NCBI RefSeq assembly: GCF_018613155.1
Contig: NZ_JAGGQU010000042.1
Location: forward strand, 1-32,405
Direction of reading: 5' to 3'
DNA: 32,405 nucleotides
DNA from: Bacillus sp. ISL-55
GTDB taxonomy: Bacteria; Bacillota; Bacilli; Bacillales; Cytobacillaceae
In this document: piece by piece, positions 7,597 to 15,615 of the stretch
Layout: each line of letters opens with the position of its first letter
Position numbering within the stretch: position 1 is the stretch's first letter
Program-made: the position numbers and the translations under genes
The notes under the pieces: generated by a model
What the model was told of the DNA's origin: nothing
The model's input: only the letters and a program-made list of their open reading frames with translations
Databases searched by the model: none

Positions 7597-8166
7597 GTGG
7601 TGTTTCTCATATTTGTAGGTTTGATTATCCTTCAGCGGATAACAGAGCTGGTCATCGCGAGAAAAAATGAGGCCTGGATGAAAGATCAGGGAGCCGTAGA
7701 ATTCGGCCAGGGGCATTATCCCGCGATGGTGTCGATCCATACAGCTTTTTTCATATCCTTTATTTTGGAAGTGAATCTATTGGGTAAAAATCTTTCAGAT
7801 TATTGGCCTGTCCTGCTTGCTCTGTTTATTTTTACACAGACAATGAGAATTTGGGCACTAGCTTCATTGGGCAGGTTCTGGAATACAAAAATCATCATTC
7901 TTCCTGGAGCTAATGTCATTAAGAGAGGACCTTATAAAATTATCAAGCATCCAAATTATTTAATTGTTGCGATCGAGCTGATTGTGATTCCATTGATGTT
8001 CAATGCCTATATTACATTGGCGGTCTTTACTTTGTTGAATATCCTCATTTTATCAATCAGGATTCCTGCAGAGGAAAAGGCATTGAGAGAGTTAACAAAG
8101 TATGAATCTGAATTCTCTAAACAGGGGCGTTTCGTCCCGAATTTGTTAAATAAGTGTGACAATTAG
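7597..8166 (+). CDS. bpsB: Isoprenylcysteine methyltransferase-family protein, alkylpyrone O-methyltransferase
   Basis: This 189-residue membrane protein has four or five hydrophobic segments and the ICMT-family signature RGPYKIIKHPNY (about 109-120) that binds S-adenosylmethionine. In B. subtilis, BpsB (YpbQ) methylates the alkylpyrones made by BpsA. It starts with GTG (7597 or 7600) one base after bpsA, using GGTGGGAG inside the end of bpsA, so translation is coupled. No terminator follows before the Fur-box promoter. Confidence 0.9.
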   Translation: MVFLIFVGLIILQRITELVIARKNEAWMKDQGAVEFGQGHYPAMVSIHTAFFISFILEVNLLGKNLSDYWPVLLALFIFTQTMRIWALASLGRFWNTKIIILPGANVIKRGPYKIIKHPNYLIVAIELIVIPLMFNAYITLAVFTLLNILILSIRIPAEEKALRELTKYESEFSKQGRFVPNLLNKCDN

Positions 8167-8176
8167 CCTCCTTCCA

Positions 8177-8230
8177 TTGAAAATGATAATCAGTAGTGCT
8201 ACACTTTTCTTAAGATGAAAATTATTCTCA
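8177..8230 (+). promoter_or_regulatory. Promoter overlapped by two Fur boxes
   Basis: TTGAAA (8177-8182), 17 bp, TACACT (8200-8205) form a good sigma-A promoter. TGAAAATGATAATCA (8178-8192) covers the -35 and TGAAAATTATTCTCA (8216-8230) lies over the start of transcription. Each matches the 7-1-7 Fur consensus TGATAATNATTATCA at 12 of 14 defined positions. Repression by iron-loaded Fur is the natural reading. Confidence 0.78.
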
Positions 8231-8264
8231 GTTAAAAAAGTATCTTAAGGATGGTGTCGTACCA

Positions 8265-8351
8265 ATGGTTTCCATGTTAGTTGTTTCGACCGTAGCTGCT
8301 TATTCCTTACTTATGAAATATGTATTGAGCAATGTACTAAAACCTCATTAA
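8265..8351 (+). CDS. Fur-box-controlled 28-residue hydrophobic peptide
   Basis: The frame reads MVSMLVVSTVAAYSLLMKYV and then ends LSNVLKPH: one hydrophobic helix with a short basic tail. The ribosome site is AAGGATGGTG, 8 nt before ATG 8265. It has its own promoter with two Fur boxes and its own terminator (8376-8409), so it is a complete, very small iron-regulated transcription unit. B. subtilis has small Fur-regulated proteins FbpA, FbpB and FbpC that work with the sRNA FsrA; whether this peptide is related I cannot tell. It could also be a membrane miniprotein that modulates a transporter, or the transcript itself could act as an RNA. Confidence 0.68.
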   Translation: MVSMLVVSTVAAYSLLMKYVLSNVLKPH

Positions 8352-8375
8352 TAAACAATATTCTCATTTAGAAGG

Positions 8376-8409
8376 AAAGCCCGGACTGAGGTTCGGGCTT
8401 TTTCTTTTT
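8376..8409 (+). terminator. Terminator after the Fur-controlled peptide
   Basis: AAAGCCCG..C-TGAG-G..CGGGCTTT stem followed by TTCTTTTT. Confidence 0.87.
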
Positions 8410-8538
8410 GTCCTTTAACGGAGCGATTAATGTGCTTTTCATTACTTTTTCTAAGGGACAAAAATGAAATTATAGGAAAAGACCGAAAAATCATATAAAA
8501 TAAAGTTATTCACAATTTTGTCACAAGGGGTTAGAGGA

Positions 8539-11500
8539 ATGGGCCAAACTATTGCACAGCAAGATCAAAAGCTTCTTGGAAAGATTTTATCAATATATAA
8601 CTTAATGAATACAAATCATGATGAAGATATAGCTAAAAAAGTAAAGGAATTGGGCAGGAAAGCCGTTGAAGAAGAATTTTCAATCGCTTTTTGCGGACAC
8701 TTTTCTGCAGGGAAATCGAGCATGATCAACAAGTTGATTGGCGATAACATTCTGCCATCAAGCCCTATCCCAACCAGTGCGAATCTGGTGCGGCTAAAAT
8801 CAGGTAATGAATATGCCAAGGTCATCTTTAAGGACGGCGGGTCACGTCTGTATCCGGCTCCGTATGATTATGATACGGTCAAAACCTACTGCAAGGATGG
8901 TGAACAAATCCAGGCTATAGAAATCAGCCATAATGGAGCTGAGTTCCTGGAACAGGCAGTCATTATGGATACACCAGGAATCGATTCTACAGATGATGCC
9001 CATCGGATTGCCACTGAATCTGCGCTGCATCTTTCAGATATCGTCTTTTATATGATGGATTATAACCATGTCCAATCCGAACTGAATTTCCTTTTTACAA
9101 AGGAATTAACGGATGCAGGAAAAGAACTTTACTTGATTATCAACCAGGTCGACAAACATCTGGATGCAGAACTGTCTTTTAATCAATTTAAGCAAAGTGT
9201 TGAAGACTCTTTTGCGGACTGGGGAGTAAAGCATGCAGGGATTTTTTATACGTCGCTGAAATACCCTGAATCACCACATAACCAGTTTCAAGAGCTTCGT
9301 TCATTTATCATGGAGCGAAAGGATAGAAGAAAAGAAATACTGCCAGTTTCAATTTTTAAGTCATTGGAAAAGCTGTCTGAGGACCATTTGGGGAGTCTTC
9401 AGCAGGATGTTGCTGAAGAAATAGATCAGTTTGAGACCATCCTGGAAGGGATTTCTGAAAGTGAGCGACAAAAGCTTTCAGATGAGCTCGATAAAATAAA
9501 GATGCAGCTTGAAAAAATTCAGGTTGAAAGGGACCCTGAACGGGAATTCCGTGATGGTCTCAAGGATATCTTAAAGAACGCGTATCTAATGCCTTTCCAG
9601 ACAAGGGAATTGGCCGAGGCGTATCTGCAGTCAAGGCAGCCAGACTTTAAAGTTGGCTTGTTGTTCTCTAAACAAAAAACAGAACAGGACCGCTCAGCTA
9701 GATTGGATAATTTCTACCGGGAACTTGAGGATAAAGTACAATCCCAGCTCGACTGGCATATCAAGGACTTTTTATCAAAGCTTTTCAAGAAGCATAATCT
9801 ATCGCAGACCGAGCTGCAGGCAGCAGCAAATGGTTTCAAAATCGAGTTTCAAAAAGATCTGCTCTCAGAAGCAGTTAAGCCTGGCGCGAGACTATCAGGG
9901 GACTATGTCCTCAATTATACGAATGATGTCGCTGAGGCTTTGAAGAATCTTGCAAGAAGAAAGATTGAGCCAATTAAGGAACTTTTCATTGACTATGTAA
10001 AAGGTCATGATGATGAGGAGGTAAATGAACTTCTCAAAAAAGAAGAAAATCTCGAGAAGCTTTTATCTGCCTGGAAAGCATTGAATTCAATTCAAAACAA
10101 TCTCGACCAGCAACGAAGACTTGTGTCGGAAATTCTTTATGGCGAACATGCAGGATATAAAGAGGAAGATTTCCTTGTTTTTAAAGCTGATAAAGACGAG
10201 CCGGAAGTGATTTTAAATAATGACTTTGCTACCGAAAGCACAACTAGAGAAAAGGCCGTGCCATCAGTAGAAGCTCCTGTAGAGCAAACCGGGAATGGTA
10301 TAGAGCAATTTCACGAAAAACAACAGCAGCTGGTCAGGAAAATGAATTTCACATCCGAACATATTGAAGATATACCTGGCTTGAAAAAAATCGCCCGTGA
10401 ACTGAAGGAAAAAGCATCACGCCTTAAAGAGAGAGAATTTACTGTTGCTTTGTTTGGAGCATTCAGTGCAGGTAAGTCCTCTTTCGCGAATGCTCTGGTA
10501 GGGGAGCGGATTTTGCCGGTATCACCAAATCCGACAACTGCTGCCATTAATAAAATTAAACCGGTGACAACTGAGCATCGACACGGAACGGTAATTGTCA
10601 AAATCAAAAGTGCCGGAGAATTGCTAAAAGAGCTGGACCGATCGTTAGGATTGTTCGGCAAACAAACATCTGATTTCGAGCGAGCGATCGATCAAATCAA
10701 CAGTCTTAAATTCGAGGATAGCGGTTACAGCGCGGCAGAAAAGACGCATTACTCATTCCTGCAGGCTTTTGCCAAAGGATTCAGCAATTTTAAAAACAGC
10801 TTCGGGGAAAAGCTTTTGGTGGATCTTGAATCGTTCCGAGGTTATGTAGCTGAAGAGGAGAAATCCTGTTTTGTGGAGTGGATTGAGGTTTATTATGATT
10901 GTGAGCTTACGAGAGAGGGGATCACCCTTGTTGATACACCAGGTGCTGATTCAATCAATGCCCGCCATACTGGGGTAGCCTTCGATTATATCAAGAATTC
11001 GGATGCTATATTATTCGTAACCTACTATAACCACGCGTTCTCAAAAGCTGATCGTGAGTTCCTGATTCAGCTTGGCAGGGTCAAGGATACCTTTGAACTT
11101 GATAAAATGTTCTTCATTGTGAATGCCGTTGATTTAGCGAATTCGGAGGAAGAACAGGAAGCCGTTTTAGAGTATGTCGAGGACCAGCTTGTTCAATACG
11201 GCATCAGGAAGCCGCATCTATTTCCTGTTTCCAGTTTAAAGGGCCTGAATGCGAAGCTCGTAAATGAGACTGGCGGAGACCAGCTGTTTAATCAATTTGA
11301 AAAGGCGTTTTACACCTTCATCGCCAATGACCTGATGAATATGGCTGTCGAGGCCGCTGAGTCAAAATGGCGTCAGGCTGTGGGTACAATCGAGGAAATG
11401 ATCAACTCTGCAGAAGAAGACAAGGCAGCGAGGGCAGATAAACGACGAAAACTCCTTTCGGAAAAAGAAGAAATGCTGCTTATTTTATCACAAAAGAACT

Positions 11501-12189
11501 CAGCAGTACTTGAGGAGCGCTTGAACCTTGAGGCCGATGAATTGACTTATTACATTCGGCAGCGTGTCTTCATCCGTTTCGGTGACTTCTTTAGGGAGTC
11601 ATTCAATCCTGCGCTATTGAAAGATGATGGACGCAATTTGAAGAAGGCCCTTGAAACAGCGCTCGATGAGTTGATTGAAAGCATTGGATATGACCTGGCA
11701 CAGGAGATGAGAGCGACGTCTTTAAGAACCGAAGCGTTTATTATCCGGATCTTGAAAGAGTTCCAGGAAGCACTGTTAAGTGAACTAGTGAAAATTAACT
11801 CATCGATTTCCATTTCTGCAACAGATAATGGACCGCTTGCCGGAATAGAATTTGAAACAGCATACCAAAACATTGATCGTAACAATTTTAGAAAAGCCCT
11901 GGGCATGTTTAGGAATCCTAAATCCTTCTTTGAGAAGAATGAAAAGAAATTAATGGCGGATGAACTTGAAAAGCTTTTACATGGTCCTGCAGGTGAGTAT
12001 CTTGAAGCCGAGAATGATAGGCTTAAAGATCATTATCAGCCTGAATTGGTCCGGGAGTTTGCAAAAGTCCAGGAGGATTTTTCAGAGCAGATCACAGAGT
12101 ATTTTGAAGGGATTACATCTGCACTTGAAGATAACTTCTCTATTGATACTGTTAAAAGGGCACTATTAAATATTAGAAACTTTCAATAA
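8539..12189 (+). CDS. dynA: Double-headed bacterial dynamin
   Basis: This is a 1216-residue fusion of two dynamin-like GTPases. Head 1 has P-loop GHFSAGKS (53-60), DTPGID (144-149) and NQVDK (202-206). Head 2 has GAFSAGKS (640-647), DTPGAD (799-804) and NAVD (862-865). Each head is followed by long helical, coiled-coil stalk segments. B. subtilis DynA (YpbR, 1193 aa) fuses membranes without nucleotide in vitro and protects the membrane against phage and pore-forming stress. ATG 8539 is preceded by GGGG and AGAGGA; an in-frame TTG at 8518 is less likely. It sits between bpsAB and the small Cys-rich gene, as in B. subtilis. Confidence 0.95.
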   Translation: MGQTIAQQDQKLLGKILSIYNLMNTNHDEDIAKKVKELGRKAVEEEFSIAFCGHFSAGKSSMINKLIGDNILPSSPIPTSANLVRLKSGNEYAKVIFKDGGSRLYPAPYDYDTVKTYCKDGEQIQAIEISHNGAEFLEQAVIMDTPGIDSTDDAHRIATESALHLSDIVFYMMDYNHVQSELNFLFTKELTDAGKELYLIINQVDKHLDAELSFNQFKQSVEDSFADWGVKHAGIFYTSLKYPESPHNQFQELRSFIMERKDRRKEILPVSIFKSLEKLSEDHLGSLQQDVAEEIDQFETILEGISESERQKLSDELDKIKMQLEKIQVERDPEREFRDGLKDILKNAYLMPFQTRELAEAYLQSRQPDFKVGLLFSKQKTEQDRSARLDNFYRELEDKVQSQLDWHIKDFLSKLFKKHNLSQTELQAAANGFKIEFQKDLLSEAVKPGARLSGDYVLNYTNDVAEALKNLARRKIEPIKELFIDYVKGHDDEEVNELLKKEENLEKLLSAWKALNSIQNNLDQQRRLVSEILYGEHAGYKEEDFLVFKADKDEPEVILNNDFATESTTREKAVPSVEAPVEQTGNGIEQFHEKQQQLVRKMNFTSEHIEDIPGLKKIARELKEKASRLKEREFTVALFGAFSAGKSSFANALVGERILPVSPNPTTAAINKIKPVTTEHRHGTVIVKIKSAGELLKELDRSLGLFGKQTSDFERAIDQINSLKFEDSGYSAAEKTHYSFLQAFAKGFSNFKNSFGEKLLVDLESFRGYVAEEEKSCFVEWIEVYYDCELTREGITLVDTPGADSINARHTGVAFDYIKNSDAILFVTYYNHAFSKADREFLIQLGRVKDTFELDKMFFIVNAVDLANSEEEQEAVLEYVEDQLVQYGIRKPHLFPVSSLKGLNAKLVNETGGDQLFNQFEKAFYTFIANDLMNMAVEAAESKWRQAVGTIEEMINSAEEDKAARADKRRKLLSEKEEMLLILSQKNSAVLEERLNLEADELTYYIRQRVFIRFGDFFRESFNPALLKDDGRNLKKALETALDELIESIGYDLAQEMRATSLRTEAFIIRILKEFQEALLSELVKINSSISISATDNGPLAGIEFETAYQNIDRNNFRKALGMFRNPKSFFEKNEKKLMADELEKLLHGPAGEYLEAENDRLKDHYQPELVREFAKVQEDFSEQITEYFEGITSALEDNFSIDTVKRALLNIRNFQ

Positions 12190-12204
12190 AGGTTGAGTGC
12201 AGAG

Positions 12205-12384
12205 ATGACCAGTAATAGATTTCATGCATGTGCTACTTGTGTTAATTTTCAGGCTGAAAAGCTGAATGGCAAAATGATCTACCATTGTGGCAGGCTTGGC
12301 TATGAAACGAAGAGTCATTATAAATTTTCCTGCTGGGACCCTAAAGAACACGTGAAAAAATTGATGTCCAAAAAAACTACCTGA
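12205..12384 (+). CDS. Small cysteine-rich protein, ypbS position
   Basis: This 59-residue protein has a HxCxxC motif near the N-terminus (FHACATCVNF), a HC pair (YHCGRLGYE) and a later Cys (FSCWDPKEH), suggesting one zinc site. It lies 15 bp after dynA and 12 bp before the rhodanese gene, so all three are probably cotranscribed. The start is uncertain: ATG 12205 has AAAGG 12 nt upstream, and the in-frame TTG 12193 has no usable spacing. By gene order it occupies the place of B. subtilis ypbS; I have not confirmed similarity. Function unknown. Confidence 0.72.
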   Translation: MTSNRFHACATCVNFQAEKLNGKMIYHCGRLGYETKSHYKFSCWDPKEHVKKLMSKKTT

Positions 12385-12396
12385 GGAGTGGTTTCC

Positions 12397-13233
12397 TTGC
12401 AAAACCATGTAGATTCTGAATGGCTTAATGACCATCTTGGAGACGAAAATACAAGAGTTGTCGATTGCCGTTTCAAGCTTGGGAGTCCTGACGAGGGCAG
12501 GCTTCTGTATGAACGCAGTCATATTCCTGGTGCGGTTTATTTCGATCTCGAAAAAGACCTTTCCGGTACAGTCAGAGAACATGGCGGCAGACATCCGCTC
12601 CCGGAAACAACTCTGTTTAAAGAAAGACTGCAGGATGCCGGGATTGATAACAATACAACAGTTATTGTTTACGACGGAATGGAAGGAGCGTTCGCCTCAA
12701 GGTTATGGTGGCTCCTTAAATACGTTGGGCATGAAAAAGTCTATATCCTGAACGGAGGCTTCGATGCATGGGAGAAGTCTGGCTATCCAGCTGATCATTC
12801 CGTACCACAATATAAGACTGCAAAATACACCGTTGCAGAAAATTATGAAATGCTGGCTTCCTATGAAGAGGTGAAAGATATCGCACTAAAAGGGGCGGAA
12901 AGTGCGGTCCTGATAGATTCACGGGAAACTAAAAGGTACCTGGGAAACGAGGAGCCAATCGATCGTGTTCCAGGCCATATTCCAACAGCGATCAATAAGC
13001 CGTGGATGGAAGGGTATGAAAGTGGTTTTTTTAAGCCTGTTAATGAACAGGAAAAGAGATTTGCTGAGCTGGATCCTAATCAGCCTATCATTGTGTATTG
13101 CGGATCTGGAGTGACAGCTACGCCGAATTTTATCGCTCTAAAAGAAGCTGGATTCGAGAATGTCAGGCTTTATGCAGGAAGCTACAGCGATTGGGTTTCT
13201 TACAGAGAAAATCCAGTTTCAAGGAGTGAATAA
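12397..13233 (+). CDS. Two-domain rhodanese-family sulfurtransferase
   Basis: This 278-residue protein has tandem rhodanese domains. The C-terminal domain has the active-site loop with Cys235 in VYCGSGVTATPN; the N-terminal domain has Asp93 in its place (VYDGMEG), as usual for the inactive domain. The CGSGVTA loop is of the thiosulfate/3-mercaptopyruvate sulfurtransferase type, but the donor cannot be decided. TTG 12397 is chosen as start because GAGGAGTGG is 5-8 nt upstream; the earlier in-frame GTG 12388 lies inside that ribosome site. It follows the Cys-rich gene by 12 bp. Confidence 0.88.
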   Translation: MQNHVDSEWLNDHLGDENTRVVDCRFKLGSPDEGRLLYERSHIPGAVYFDLEKDLSGTVREHGGRHPLPETTLFKERLQDAGIDNNTTVIVYDGMEGAFASRLWWLLKYVGHEKVYILNGGFDAWEKSGYPADHSVPQYKTAKYTVAENYEMLASYEEVKDIALKGAESAVLIDSRETKRYLGNEEPIDRVPGHIPTAINKPWMEGYESGFFKPVNEQEKRFAELDPNQPIIVYCGSGVTATPNFIALKEAGFENVRLYAGSYSDWVSYRENPVSRSE

Positions 13234-13320
13234 AGTTTAAAGAAAAGTTGGCGCTTTTGATTCAGTTCACTAATTGAAGAATGGCTATTTTCCGAATATA
13301 AAAGGGAACTCCGAGAGTTA

Positions 13321-13329
13321 TGTTATAAT
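13321..13329 (+). promoter_or_regulatory. Extended -10 promoter for ypcP
   Basis: TGTTATAAT is a perfect extended -10 (TGnTATAAT). No good -35 is seen at 17 bp (AAAGGG). It lies 82 bp before the ypcP start. Confidence 0.5.
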
Positions 13330-13410
13330 ATCAAAGTTGACTTTTAAATTAAGGCTTCAGGCCTTTAAAATAGAGCCATGGCTCAAATTTTACCAAATGG
13401 AGGTACCAAC

Positions 13411-14301
13411 TTGGAAAATAATAAAACCTCTCTAATGCTAGTTGACGGGATGGCTTTGTTGTTCAGGGCATTCTATGCAACTGCTGTTTCCGGACAGTTC
13501 ATGATCAATTCAAAAGGGGTCCCTACAAATGCGATCCACGGTTTCATCAAACACTTTGCGACTGCAGTTGCAAATTTCAAGCCCACCCATACTGCTGTAT
13601 GCTGGGATATGGGCAGTAAAACCTTCCGTACGGAAATGTTCGACAATTACAAAGCAAATAGACCTGAGGCACCTGTTGAGCTGCTGCCACAGTTTGACCT
13701 TGTCAAAGAGGTAGTGGAAGCTCTGGATGTACCAAACATTGGCTTGCCGGGCTATGAAGCGGATGACTGTATCGGGACGATTGCCAGGACGGTTAAGGAA
13801 GTGGATACGGTTACAATTTTGACAGGTGATAAGGATATTCTCCAGCTGATCGATGACCGGATCTCTGTCATCCTGCTACAGAAGGGCTATGGCAATTACC
13901 TGGTCCACGACCGCAATACATTGTATGCTGAAAAGGGAATCTGGCCTGAACAGATGATTGATCTGAAAGCATTCATGGGAGACCCAAGTGATAACTATCC
14001 TGGTGTCCGCGGGATTGGTGAAAAGACGGCAATTAAGTTACTTCAGGAGCATAGGGATGTAGAAGGTGTCATCGCGAATCTGCATCAACTGACAAAATCA
14101 CAGCGAGCAAAAATCGAGGCCGACCTTGAAATGCTTCATTTAAGCAGACAGCTTGCTGAAATCAAATGTGATGTACCAGTTGAATGCAAGATGGACGACG
14201 CCCTATTCAAAATTGACCGTGACAAGCTCCTCGCCAAGTTCAATGAAGTTGAACTCAGGGGGCTGCACAGACTGTTTGAAAATGACTCAATATACGCTTA
14301 A
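13411..14301 (+). CDS. ypcP: 5'-3' exonuclease, standalone Pol I N-terminal-like domain
   Basis: This 296-residue flap-nuclease homologue lacks any polymerase part. Metal-binding acidic motifs are present: Asp12 (VDGMALLF), Asp66 (CWDMG), EADD (117-119), TGDKD (139-142) and GDPSDN (190-195), followed by the helix-hairpin-helix GVRGIGEKTAIKLL. It should remove RNA primers or flaps during lagging-strand maturation, redundant with PolA. The TTG at 13411 is the likely start: GGAGGT is 6 nt upstream, and 296 aa equals the B. subtilis YpcP length as I recall it. The in-frame ATG 13378 has no ribosome site. A terminator follows. Confidence 0.93.
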   Translation: MENNKTSLMLVDGMALLFRAFYATAVSGQFMINSKGVPTNAIHGFIKHFATAVANFKPTHTAVCWDMGSKTFRTEMFDNYKANRPEAPVELLPQFDLVKEVVEALDVPNIGLPGYEADDCIGTIARTVKEVDTVTILTGDKDILQLIDDRISVILLQKGYGNYLVHDRNTLYAEKGIWPEQMIDLKAFMGDPSDNYPGVRGIGEKTAIKLLQEHRDVEGVIANLHQLTKSQRAKIEADLEMLHLSRQLAEIKCDVPVECKMDDALFKIDRDKLLAKFNEVELRGLHRLFENDSIYA

Positions 14302-14305
14302 AGGA

Positions 14306-14340
14306 AACGGCTGGTTTTTATACCAGCCGTTGTTTTTTTT
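14306..14340 (+). terminator. Terminator after ypcP
   Basis: AACGGCTGGT and ACCAGCCGTT form a perfect 10-bp stem followed by GTTTTTTTT. Confidence 0.9.
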
Positions 14341-14374
14341 ATAATGTTTTCGCATTTAAAATGGTGTCTATCCT

Positions 14375-14400
14375 CGCCCTTGTCGAAGCTGAACAAGGCG
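14375..14400. repeat. REP-like inverted repeat between ypcP and sspL
   Basis: CGCCCTTGT (14375-14383) and ACAAGGCG (14393-14400) flank a CGAAGCTGA loop. The style resembles short GC-rich intergenic elements of Bacillaceae. No T-tract follows on either strand, so it is not a clear terminator. Confidence 0.45.
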
Positions 14401-14412
14401 CCTGAGCTTTTC

Positions 14413-14544
14413 TTATTTTGTATTCTTCTTTTTAGCGGCATTTTCCAGTTTTGACTTTGGTTCTTCAGCAAATTCTGCATCCTGTCCGTAGCCTTGCGGG
14501 TTTACACCGGGTGCCTTTGTTCCTCTGTTTCCCTTTTTGCTCAT
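14413..14544 (-). CDS. sspL: Small acid-soluble spore protein L
   Basis: This 43-residue protein reads MSKKGNRGTKAPGVNPQGYG... and ends SKLENAAKKKNTK. The GV-PQG core and the PK-x-x-LE-x-AKK-x-NTK end match SspL, a minor spore-core protein made in the forespore. The start ATG 14544 has GGAGGG 10 nt upstream. It is convergent with ypcP, the same arrangement as in B. subtilis. Its presence shows the host forms endospores. A sigma-G-like promoter lies upstream. Confidence 0.88.
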   Translation of the reverse strand: MSKKGNRGTKAPGVNPQGYGQDAEFAEEPKSKLENAAKKKNTK

Positions 14545-14637
14545 AATCAGTGATCCCTCCAGAAATGTTTTTGTTTAAAAATGTTCAGAAATGAGAAATA
14601 ACCTTTATAGGTTGTCTGCTTTGTACAGCTTAATCCT

Positions 14638-14668
14638 TATTATGAACGTGCAGGAATAAAAGCAATCA
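14638..14668 (-). promoter_or_regulatory. Candidate sigma-G promoter of sspL
   Basis: On the minus strand, TGATTG (14663-14668), an 18-bp spacer and CATAATA (14638-14644) resemble the forespore sigma-G promoter (GHATR-N18-CATnHTA) with one mismatch in the -35. It implies a leader of about 85 nt. Confidence 0.35.
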
Positions 14669-14701
14669 TTTTTCTTCAAAATAACATGGAGGTGACGGAT
14701 A

Positions 14702-15163
14702 ATGAATAAAGGCGCAGTTATTGCTATCTCAAGTATTGGCCTTGCTCAGGCCTTAAAAATACCGTTTCATTACGCAAAGACACAGGAGTGGAAGCCGGAT
14801 TTATTTTTGGCCAGCGGCGGGATGCCCAGCTCCCATTCAGCTGGTGTAGCATCTTTAACCACATATGTAGCACTTACAAAAGGCGTACGCTCGATTGACT
14901 TCGCCTTGTCACTCGTGTATGGCATGATAGTCATGTATGATGCACAGGGCATAAGGAGACAAACAGGAGAACTGACTTTAAAAGTAAATGATCTTGATGA
15001 ATTAATTGATAAGATTCACGAGGATGACCCAGTAGAGTTTGAAGAAAAGTCTCCAGATCCATTAAAGGAAATGCTAGGCCATCAGCCAAAAGAAGTACTT
15101 GGCGGAGCCCTTTTTGGCATGGCGATGGGTTTTGCTGGATATCTTTTAACGAAAAAACGGTAG
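14702..15163 (+). CDS. yuiD: Divergent PAP2-family membrane protein
   Basis: This 153-residue membrane protein is of the DUF212/YuiD type. It has the phosphatase-like motif GGMPSSHSAG (about 39-48) and hydrophobic segments at about 5-17, 45-60, 66-82 and 135-150. The SSHS serine/histidine motif is shared with PAP2 lipid phosphatases, but the family function is not established. ATG 14702 follows GGAGGTGAC with ideal spacing. The small gene downstream lies in the same frame and may be cotranscribed. Confidence 0.85.
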   Translation: MNKGAVIAISSIGLAQALKIPFHYAKTQEWKPDLFLASGGMPSSHSAGVASLTTYVALTKGVRSIDFALSLVYGMIVMYDAQGIRRQTGELTLKVNDLDELIDKIHEDDPVEFEEKSPDPLKEMLGHQPKEVLGGALFGMAMGFAGYLLTKKR

Positions 15164-15229
15164 AAAATGCTCGAATTATGCGGTAAAATTTTACTAGAAG
15201 TCGGCTTGAAGAGAGGATTGATTCAGTCA

Positions 15230-15499
15230 GTGCGGACAGTTGAAGATTACTTGCTTCATTTGAAGAGCAAAGGGTTCCAGTTGCGTGAGGACGCCATCGG
15301 CTTTATTTACTTTGGACAGCAATATACAAATTCTACCGATGAACTTACCAATACAGCCATTGAGATTACCCTAAAGGCTCAAAAAGGTTTTGATGGAAGC
15401 TTTTATATATCGTTGCTGGAAACCTTCGCTTCTAATAAAATCCATTCCCGCAAAGCAGCATTGCAGTATATTAAAAAAATCGAGCTTTTGGCCGTTTAA
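15230..15499 (+). CDS. Conserved hypothetical small protein (possibly DUF6123-like)
   Basis: This acidic/helical protein of about 89 residues begins MRTVEDYLLHLKSKGFQL and contains EDAIGFIYFGQQYTN and EITLKAQKGFDGSFY. I choose GTG 15230 because GAGAGG lies upstream (15211-15216). The alternative ATG 15167, the first in-frame ATG after the yuiD stop, gives 110 aa but lacks a ribosome site. The pattern reminds me of DUF6123 proteins of Bacillaceae, without proof. There is no signal peptide or membrane helix. A bidirectional terminator follows. Confidence 0.6.
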   Translation: MRTVEDYLLHLKSKGFQLREDAIGFIYFGQQYTNSTDELTNTAIEITLKAQKGFDGSFYISLLETFASNKIHSRKAALQYIKKIELLAV

Positions 15500-15570
15500 C
15501 GAAAGCCGGAAGCGCCACGAATGGCTAGGCGTTCTCGAAGTAGAAAATATATAAACTGGATTATAAGAAA

Positions 15571-15615
15571 AGGCTGGTTTCAAAGCGTTATGCTTTGAAA
15601 TCAGCCTCTTTTTTT
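15571..15615. terminator. Bidirectional terminator between convergent genes
   Basis: AGGCTGGTTTCAAAG (15571-15585) pairs with CTTTGAAATCAGCCT (15593-15607) with one G-T pair, then CTTTTTTT. On the minus strand the end is TTTTCTTAT. It overlaps the last codons of the leftward transporter gene. Confidence 0.85.

Noticed and set aside
11550-11906. 118-residue minus-strand ORF inside dynA
   Set aside because: Antisense shadow of the dynamin stalk; composition mirrors the coding strand.
14298-14480. 60-residue minus-strand ORF overlapping sspL
   Set aside because: Different frame from sspL, lacks a ribosome site and runs through the ypcP terminator.
15183-15194. 12-bp palindrome GTAAAATTTTAC at the yuiD/small-gene junction
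   Set aside because: Isolated AT-rich palindrome that is expected by chance in low-GC DNA; no known operator fits.
15511-15533. Third REP-like element (AGCGCC/GGCGTT)
   Set aside because: Arms are short and imperfect; too degenerate to call.
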